From Stereum hirsutum FP-91666 SS1 (lineage: Eukaryota; Basidiomycota; Agaricomycetes; Russulales; Stereaceae), in NCBI RefSeq assembly GCF_000264905.1, contig NW_006763136.1:725934-789933 (forward strand): a stretch of 64,000 nucleotides of DNA, read 5' to 3'. The position numbers and the translations under genes are program-made. Shown here piece by piece: positions 57,657 to 64,000 of the stretch (its first letter is position 1; every line of letters starts with the position of its first letter). The notes below the pieces were generated by a model that worked only from the letters and a program-made list of their open reading frames with translations, was not told where the DNA came from and ran no database searches.

Positions 57657-57992
57657 TCACGTCCTCTCCTCCTCGTTCGTCGAATGATGCTGCACCACCA
57701 CCGCCCCCTTCGTAATATCCATCCTCTCATCCGGGTTCAACTTCCTCTGCGGCGCACCCAACACCAATCTCTTATACAGCACCACTGTCCATGTCCATGT
57801 CCATGTCCATGTCCAAACCGACATGCAAAAAAAACCGTCAGCTACCGCATAAGTCCGGCGAAAAGTGAATATTGAATAGTGGAAAGGAAGGAAAGAGGAC
57901 TGACGCGCTGTCGCACCCATGATGGGCACCGAGACGATGATCATCCGAAGCCTGCGTCCGTCCGCGTTCAGCGTCGGTGGTTTGCCTGCCAT
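57657..57992 (-). CDS. Small single-span membrane protein (71 aa)
   Basis: Minus-strand exons 57905-57992 and 57657-57784. The product MAGKPPTLNADGRRLRMIIV continues into SVPIMGATALVLYKRLVLGA and the tail PQRKLNPDERMDITKGAVVV. One hydrophobic helix bracketed by RRLR and KRL, which is the look of small mitochondrial inner-membrane or assembly proteins, but no family name is certain. The intron removes a run of the hexamer TGTCCA. Both exons are tail-to-tail with MIC10. Short length, clean splice phases and the continuous helix across the junction support a real gene. Confidence 0.7.
   Translation of the reverse strand: MAGKPPTLNADGRRLRMIIVSVPIMGATARQSSFLPFHYSIFTFRRTYAVADGFFCMSVWTWTWTWTWTVVLYKRLVLGAPQRKLNPDERMDITKGAVVVQHHSTNEEERT
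57786..57814. repeat. Hexamer microsatellite (TGTCCA)n
   Basis: About five units of TGTCCA directly before the acceptor site (minus strand) of the intron in the 71-aa protein gene. Confidence 0.85.
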
Positions 57993-60535
57993 ATCGTATT
58001 TCTGAACCTGAGTCTCTTTTCTGGTCTTTCTTTCTGTGTCTCGGAAGAAAAGCGCTTTCTTTTCGAATTCGCTGGCTGGGACTCGGAGCCAACGCTCTGT
58101 TCAATGTTCGCCTTGAACCTGGGGAGGCAAAAAAGGCGCGAGGTGAGAGGCTCGGAGGATCCCGGGGAGCCCTTGTTGCATGAAGTCACGGTGAATGACG
58201 TAATATGAACCTTGTGGCACTCGAAGATGAACGTTGTGCTGTGGCCCAAGTGAAGTTGCTGCTCCTCCTCTGAGTCGTTTCGTCATGTACTGTAACTAGT
58301 ATATATGCAGCTCCCGTACGCGATACTATCGTTTTCCGAGTGTTTGGCAAGGCAGTAATGTCCGGCACCCTGCCTATCCACATCACACACATTCCCGAGA
58401 ACAAAAAAATGTACATAAGATATTAATGCAATGAAGGTACAGTACCGCAAGACCTGCAGCAGCATACCGGGCCAAAATCTTATGAATATAAGTATTGGAT
58501 TGAGACTCGGAAAGGCCCTCAAAAATCGTGTTTTCGGTGAACGGGGTCCAGCATGCTACGAACCTATCGAGATTGCCCAGAGCTACGTACGAGGAGGTTC
58601 ACTCCGGAGTCCGCAAATCACCTGTATCTTTTTTTCAGGATTTTCTGCCAGTGAGAGGGTGCGAGATGTAGGATCTGGGGACGGCCGTGGGTTATCAGTG
58701 TCACAGTGCCAAACTCTACTGCCTCTCGAACGGTCGGATGAGTATCATCCGTAAGGCTACCGCTCTCTATCTTCCCCATTACAATCGAGAGCCTGAGATG
58801 CATGCATACGCGACTTTCCCTGGACCGTATGCCAGTGACTCTTCCGCGAAATCGGGAGGCTAGCTGCAGCACATGGCCTCTGAGCTGCAGGAGAACATTC
58901 GTGCATAGTGCCGAACACTCGGCAAGTGATAGTATCTTGGTGTAAAATATTCCTTGCGAAGACTGACTTAATCAGGAAGCTTTGTACTGAGCAACCACCT
59001 GTAGATCATGGTGTGACACAACGATAGTACGAGTAGTTGGTCTGGACACCCAACGTCACAGTCACTTCTGGTCGATCTTTTCTTGCGTGGGTGGGCAGCA
59101 TATGCATATGTATTTTAACAGGAGAGAAGGCCAAAAATCGCCGTGCATGTCAAAGGTGGGAGGTAGCACTACAAATGTGCATGCGTTATCTATCCGAGTC
59201 TACACATCATTACTGTTCTATGTGTAGAAGTACGAGCTACTACTAATAGGACTACAAATACAGACAAGGAACTACAAATACAGACAGGGAACTACAAATA
59301 CAGACGAGGAACTACAAATAAGTACAGAAGATTTTTTGCACCCCTTCACGGCTGGAAGAACGGTATACACTTTCCGTCGTTCACAAAGCACACAGCGACA
59401 GCGTAGATGTTTAAAATGAACGGAAGGATGGGTTATCGACCACTGACCTCCGAGGAGTCCATCCTTCCGAACCAAGTTCATGCCGACGCAGCGGTTTCTC
59501 AGGGCATACTTCGATGCTCTCATGGACATTGTGCAGAACGAGCTCCCGCGGACAATGCGATAATGGATGCGGGTGAGGAACGGTATACCCATCGGGGATG
59601 TTCGTCGGCTTGTGACGAAACCTAATGTTGGGACGAGGGTCGCGGTTGAACCTAGATTGTTTGATGTGATGAACGATGCGAAGACGTTTGACTCTAGAGC
59701 GATAACGATACACGAGCGCTTCGTGAGTACATACATCCATCCATCCTGTCGACTGACAAACACCCATCCACCGACATCGATGCAGACCTGCAACTCTGCA
59801 GGAGATGCAGCTCGGAATCCCCCGTTGACTCATCCCGAGCCCTACAGGAACTTGCCGCAAAACGAAGCACAAACCCAGTTCGCCGCTCGTCCCTGATTGG
59901 ATAGCCAACAGATCCGGGCAGCAGATCCGAGACGATAAAGGCACGCGGCGGGGCGGGCCTGGCGGCTCGCGCGGGAGATGAATCATGATGTCAGGGGAGA
60001 GGAGGGAAGCCTGGGCTGGGTGCCTCGGCCGACGTCATCGACTTCGCTGCAAACCTTAGGGGCTGCAAAAGTGAGCGTCAATCTGATTTGGAGGGCTCTG
60101 CAATTGCAACCGGAAGTCCGATGGGAATGGGAGGTCGAGGGCGAGCGAGGCTCGTATGAAAAAAAAGTCAGTAGGAATAAAATGAGGGAAATGGATAGAG
60201 AAAAAAAGACAAGGGCGGGATGGGCCAGAGGGGGAGTGATTGTGCCATCGTCGCGGAATGGCCTGCGTTGAGGTTTTGCGAGTCAGCTGTGTGCCGAAAA
60301 AGGCGAGGGTGCGTCGAGGACTGTCGACTCACGCCCCGGCGGCAAGTCGACGTTACCGATCCTCCATTCGTGGCACCCTTTCCTTTTTGCCTGACCTGTC
60401 TTCCAAGTTCTCTATCCGTCCATCCGCCCAATCCGGTCATCGTCCTTGTCTACATACCACCATCAACCCCCCGATCCGCGCATCCCATCCACGCGCAACA
60501 TCGGGAAATAATCAGACACACTGCCAGTTTGCACT
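57993..60535. other. Intergenic region, one possible gene fragment
   Basis: No full gene is supported in 2.5 kb. On the plus strand, 59470-59540 reads FMPTQRFLRAYFDALMDIVQ and, in another frame after a stop, about 59567-59730 reads NGIPIGDVRRLVTKPNVGTR; together they look like pieces of one decayed or mis-spliced gene of unknown family. The rest has no motif. Confidence 0.35.
59251..59320. repeat. 20-bp minisatellite, 3.5 units
   Basis: The unit ACTACAAATACAGACAAGGA is repeated three and a half times with one or two changes. Confidence 0.9.
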
Positions 60536-62041
60536 ATGGCCGCCCCTCCATCCTCGTCCGCCACTTCCGATCCGAAGACGGAGGCTGTTGTCCCCGCTCA
60601 GGAGCCCAAGAAGGATTCCGCACCCGCCGCAAAGCCATCCGAGGCTGAAGCCAGCAAGGCAAAATCCCCAACACCAGAGCCGCAGCCGACTGAGGCTGGG
60701 ACGTCAGCGACGACGGCCGACGTCGAAGCTGAGGCTGCTGCAGATGACGAGGATGATTCAGAGGTACGTCCCCTCCTTCATCGATGCTGCTGTCCGATTC
60801 TCCGCTCACTGACCGTATACATATCGTTTTGTTTATGAATGTAGGATGCGCCCGAGGTCATCGACATGGAGACATTCATGCAGATCCTTGATCTAGACGA
60901 GGACGACACCCATGAGTTCTCCAAGGGTATGGCATGGGCCTATTTCTCCCAAGCCGACACGACGTTTACAGAGATGGACGACGCTGTGTGAGTCCCTCTC
61001 CTCTTCCGCTTTTTCTACCCTTCGTCTTTGCTTCTTCCCATTCCTTTGGTTGCCGCTATGCTGTGGCCTTTCGACCCTACCTCGCATCGCGTGACCGTCC
61101 TCTGCCCTATAACCATCCGGTCCTCTCGGACGTCGATATACTCGACCACCCATCCACCGGTTACTCGACTCATGCTGGCCCTCTACCCCGCCTAACTTTT
61201 TCCTGCTGGACACCATGCGTTTAACTCCACGTCTACCATGACGTGCTCGCTCGGGTGCTCGTGCTTTTATCCACGTACACATGCATCCACCGTGACCTTT
61301 TTTGCCGAGGTGATCTCGCATCTGTCATCGCTTCGCCACATCCGCCACATCTATCCATCAGTATTCACCGACCATCGACTATCCTTCATCCGTCATCTAC
61401 GTCCACGACTCAGTTCTGCCATCCATCCGTCCTTCATCTCGCATCTCGCATCTCGCATCTTGCCCCTGCCATCGGCGAATTGCGCGAACGCCACATCGAT
61501 GTTACCCACTTCATTTTCCACAAGATATCTGTGATCGAGCGGTGGAGATGGGCGGATAGGTGGATGGACTGTGATCACCTGGTGTTATCCTTCGTTATGC
61601 TCACTTCACCTTTTTCTTGACCTTTTAATTTAATTTCATTTCTCCATGATTCCTCGCCACGTCCACATCATCTTACTGACCCCGTCTTTTGCACCCTCCC
61701 CTCCCCCCTCCCCCACCACGACCACGACCACGACCACCAACCTACCCCCCTCCACACCTCACAGCACCGCCCAAGACCTCCCCAAACTCTCCGCCCTCGG
61801 CCACTTCCTCAAAGGTTCCTCCGCCGCCCTCGGCGTCTCCAAGGTCCAAGCCTCATGCGAGCAGATCCAGCACTACGGCCAATCGCGGGACGAGGAGCTG
61901 AACACAGACCTGACGAAGCAGCAGGCGTTGGAGAAGATTGGGAGGACGTTGAGGAGGGTGAAGGGGGAGTATGGGGTCGCGGAGAAGTGGTTGAGGAAGT
62001 GGTATAGGGAACATGGGGGGGATGAGGATCCGGAGAGTTAG
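60536..62041 (+). CDS. YPD1: Phosphorelay intermediate HPt protein Ypd1 (215 aa)
   Basis: Exons 60536-60763, 60845-60987 and 61765-62041; phases close. The first 76 residues are Ala/Pro/Glu-rich and disordered. The HPt four-helix bundle follows: VIDMETFMQILDLDEDDTHE, KGMAWAYFSQADTTFTEMDD, then LSALGHFLKGSSAALGVSKV with the phospho-accepting His137, and VQASCEQIQHYGQS. Ypd1 passes phosphate from hybrid histidine kinases to Ssk1 and Skn7 response regulators and so controls the HOG stress pathway. The second intron is 777 nt, far longer than its neighbours, and contains a CATCTCG triplication near 61437-61462. The disordered N-terminal extension is longer than in yeast Ypd1. Confidence 0.94.
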
Positions 62042-62110
62042 GTGCGTTTTTTGGCAGGGGAGGTGGGGAGTTTGTGAGGTGTGTTTTTTGGCAGGGGGGG
62101 TGGGGGGGGG
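62042..62110. repeat. G-rich tandem repeat running into the gap
   Basis: A unit of about 36 bp starting GTGCGTTTTTTGGCAGGGG is seen once, then again as GTGTGTTTTTTGGCAGGGG, ending in a G run at the gap. It begins immediately after the YPD1 stop codon. Confidence 0.7.
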
Positions 62111-62645
62111 NNNNNNNNNNNNNNNNNNNNNNNNNNNNNNNNNNNNNNNNNNNNNNNNNNNNNNNNNNNNNNNNNNNNNNNNNNNNNNNNNNNNNNNNNN
62201 NNNNNNNNNNNNNNNNNNNNNNNNNNNNNNNNNNNNNNNNNNNNNNNNNNNNNNNNNNNNNNNNNNNNNNNNNNNNNNNNNNNNNNNNNNNNNNNNNNNN
62301 NNNNNNNNNNNNNNNNNNNNNNNNNNNNNNNNNNNNNNNNNNNNNNNNNNNNNNNNNNNNNNNNNNNNNNNNNNNNNNNNNNNNNNNNNNNNNNNNNNNN
62401 NNNNNNNNNNNNNNNNNNNNNNNNNNNNNNNNNNNNNNNNNNNNNNNNNNNNNNNNNNNNNNNNNNNNNNNNNNNNNNNNNNNNNNNNNNNNNNNNNNNN
62501 NNNNNNNNNNNNNNNNNNNNNNNNNNNNNNNNNNNNNNNNNNNNNNNNNNNNNNNNNNNNNNNNNNNNNNNNNNNNNNNNNNNNNNNNNNNNNNNNNNNN
62601 NNNNNNNNNNNNNNNNNNNNNNNNNNNNNNNNNNNNNNNNNNNNN
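62111..62645. other. Assembly gap (535 N)
   Basis: Run of N flanked on both sides by homopolymeric G. Any frame crossing it is meaningless. Confidence 0.99.
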
Positions 62646-63896
62646 GGGGGGGGGGTTGTGAGCTGGGGAAAGGAGAGAGATAAGTGAATGGATGGATTGC
62701 ATGCATGTATGATACGACGACCACTTTTCCGTTCCCGTTCCCATTCCACCTTGTTCTTGTTCGTTCTTGCTCCCTCATATTGACTGATTTCTTTTTACCC
62801 CATCCATCCACCACCGTATCGTTTGATTATTTGATTCGTGTCTCGTTCTTACATCTCCGTTTCCCTGACGTTCTCTTTTCTCTCTCCATTTCTTTCCACT
62901 GCTCTTGTCTTACCCTTCTATAACGATACTTCTAATTTCTACTTGATTTCCACCTTCTACTTCACCTTCTACCTTCTACCTCAACCTTCACCTTAAACTC
63001 CCTATTCGAACTCCCTATCCATCCTCTGCCCTCTGCCCTCCGTCCTCCATCCTCTGCTCTCCGTCCACCCCCCCTCCTCCTGCCGGCCTCGTTCTCGTTT
63101 TTCGCTAGACAGATGCAAACCAAACCAAACCGAATCGAACTGAATTGAACTGAATGAAACCAATGAAAGCAATGTACTCTGTACGGTTTTCTGTTTTGGT
63201 GTCTGTCGTTGTCCAGGCGTCCGGGCGTCCATGCGTCCGGGCGGTTATTTGTGTTTTGTGTCCGTTCGTTCGTTTGGTGATCGATTGGTTGGTGGTTAGT
63301 TTGGTGAGATGGTTGGTTGGTTGGTTGGTTGGTTGGTTGGTTGGTTAGTTTGGTGAGTTGGTTCGTTTGGTGGTTGGTTGGTGAGATGCAGTAAGGGAGG
63401 AAAGTGAAGACTCGTTAAAAAGAGAGGAAAGTTCAAGGAGGAAAGAGCGAGAAAGAGTCAGGTACACCTTTTAGGCTTTAGCTGTCACGTCACGATACAG
63501 AGCATTATATCTTGAGGATATCTGTTTAGGTTTTCGGTCCATCGATTTATAGGTAGAGTACAATTGTCTTAAAAACGACCCAAACTACCTCCTGAACTTC
63601 TCCTGCACTAAGTATTGAGGCCTTGAGGTGCCACATCTTGACCTACCGACGCCACACCGGCGTCTTCTCTAGTTCCCACGCTTTTCTTAATACGTAGAAG
63701 TTGATGCACGGACACGTGAGCGACGCGTCTATCGTTCGAGAATCGAGATTCCGGTTCCGGTTCTGTCTTGTTCCTCAAGTTGTCCGTGTTCGTGTCCGTG
63801 TCTGTGTCTGTGTCTTCCGATTCGACTTCGCCGCTGGAGGCTTCTCCTCATCCCCACCGTATCAACAAAGCTAACCCCATCCCGCACCGAAGACCC
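62646..63896. other. Low-complexity intergenic region
   Basis: CT-rich stretches with short repeats of CTTCTACC and CCTCTGCCCTCCGTCC-type units at 62930-63080, a G/T-rich stretch to 63390, and ordinary sequence up to the next gene. No gene is supported. Confidence 0.55.
63311..63346. repeat. Tetranucleotide microsatellite (GGTT)n
   Basis: About nine uninterrupted GGTT units. Confidence 0.95.
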
Positions 63897-64000
63897 ATGC
63901 CTCCGAAACGTAAATCCGCCCCCGCCGCCTCCTCTTCCTCCAATCCAAAGTCCAATCCCAAATCCAAAGCAAATCCACAAAAGAAACCGCGCCTCACCCT
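63897..64000 (+). CDS. Basic, probably nuclear protein, 3' partial
   Basis: An open frame begins MPPKRKSAPAASSSSNPKSN at 63897 and is still open at the right edge (34 codons visible). The Lys/Arg-rich start (PKRK) and QKKPRL further on look like nuclear localisation signals on a disordered N-terminus. Identity cannot be told from this piece. Confidence 0.6.
   Translation, partial: MPPKRKSAPAASSSSNPKSNPKSKANPQKKPRLT

Noticed and set aside
61809..62814. Several long open frames on both strands spanning 62.1-62.6 kb
   Set aside because: They consist mostly of N; the visible parts are low-complexity Pro/Gly translations of the flanking repeat.
1..64000. CRISPR arrays, operons or bacterial ribosome binding sites
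   Set aside because: The intron-rich gene structure is nuclear fungal; the tandem repeats present lack regular spacers.

Overview
The window reads as nuclear DNA of a mushroom-forming basidiomycete (Agaricomycetes). Genes are broken by many 50-120 bp GT-AG introns, some exons are tiny (one of 5 nt), the genes are compact and on both strands, and several families are typical of that class: MYND and F-box proteins, a BTB protein with a proline-rich N-terminus, fungal seven-TM proteins and a GH31/PL4 wall-degrading set. Exon coordinates were built by hand from splice signals, reading phase and remembered family alignments. Phase sums were checked for every spliced gene, but nothing was verified by RNA or by database search.

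Region 1 (1-16.3 kb) is accessory. It starts inside a MYND-finger gene and then holds four paralogous small proteins (131-157 aa) of no family I recognise, at 2066-2763 (-), 4528-5134 (+), 9570-10197 (-) and 12100-12767 (+). They share intron positions and phases. They form two divergent pairs, and sequence resemblance shows that the second pair is an inverted copy of the first. Between and around them lie a seven-TM protein, a DUF202 membrane protein, a 240-bp-arm foldback palindrome, a small Kre9/KNH-like secreted protein whose stop codon falls on the edge of a Helitron-like repeat, and a MITE-like element.

Region 2 (16.3-36.2 kb) carries an amidase-signature enzyme, a NOSIP-type RING protein, a BTB protein, two RWDD2/DUF1115-like genes flanking a second MITE-like element and a small secreted protein, a 15-exon GH31 glycosidase and an uncharacterised 627-aa protein.

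Region 3 (37-64 kb) is more conserved. It has an uncharacterised C-terminally anchored protein divergent from SPT5, two related F-box genes 10 kb apart in opposite orientation, a free-standing copy of the SPT5 C-terminal KOW-like domain, a UVDE DNA-repair endonuclease, a 19-exon PL4 rhamnogalacturonan lyase, MIC10 (divergent from the second F-box gene over 114 bp), a 71-aa membrane protein, YPD1 (HPt phosphorelay protein), a 535-N assembly gap in a G-rich repeat and the 5' end of a basic protein gene.

The most interesting items are the four-gene paralogous family with its inverted duplication, the stand-alone SPT5 C-terminal domain gene, the Helitron-like insertion that ends a secreted-protein gene, and the F-box pair in which the same stretch reads as intron in one copy and as open coding sequence in the other.
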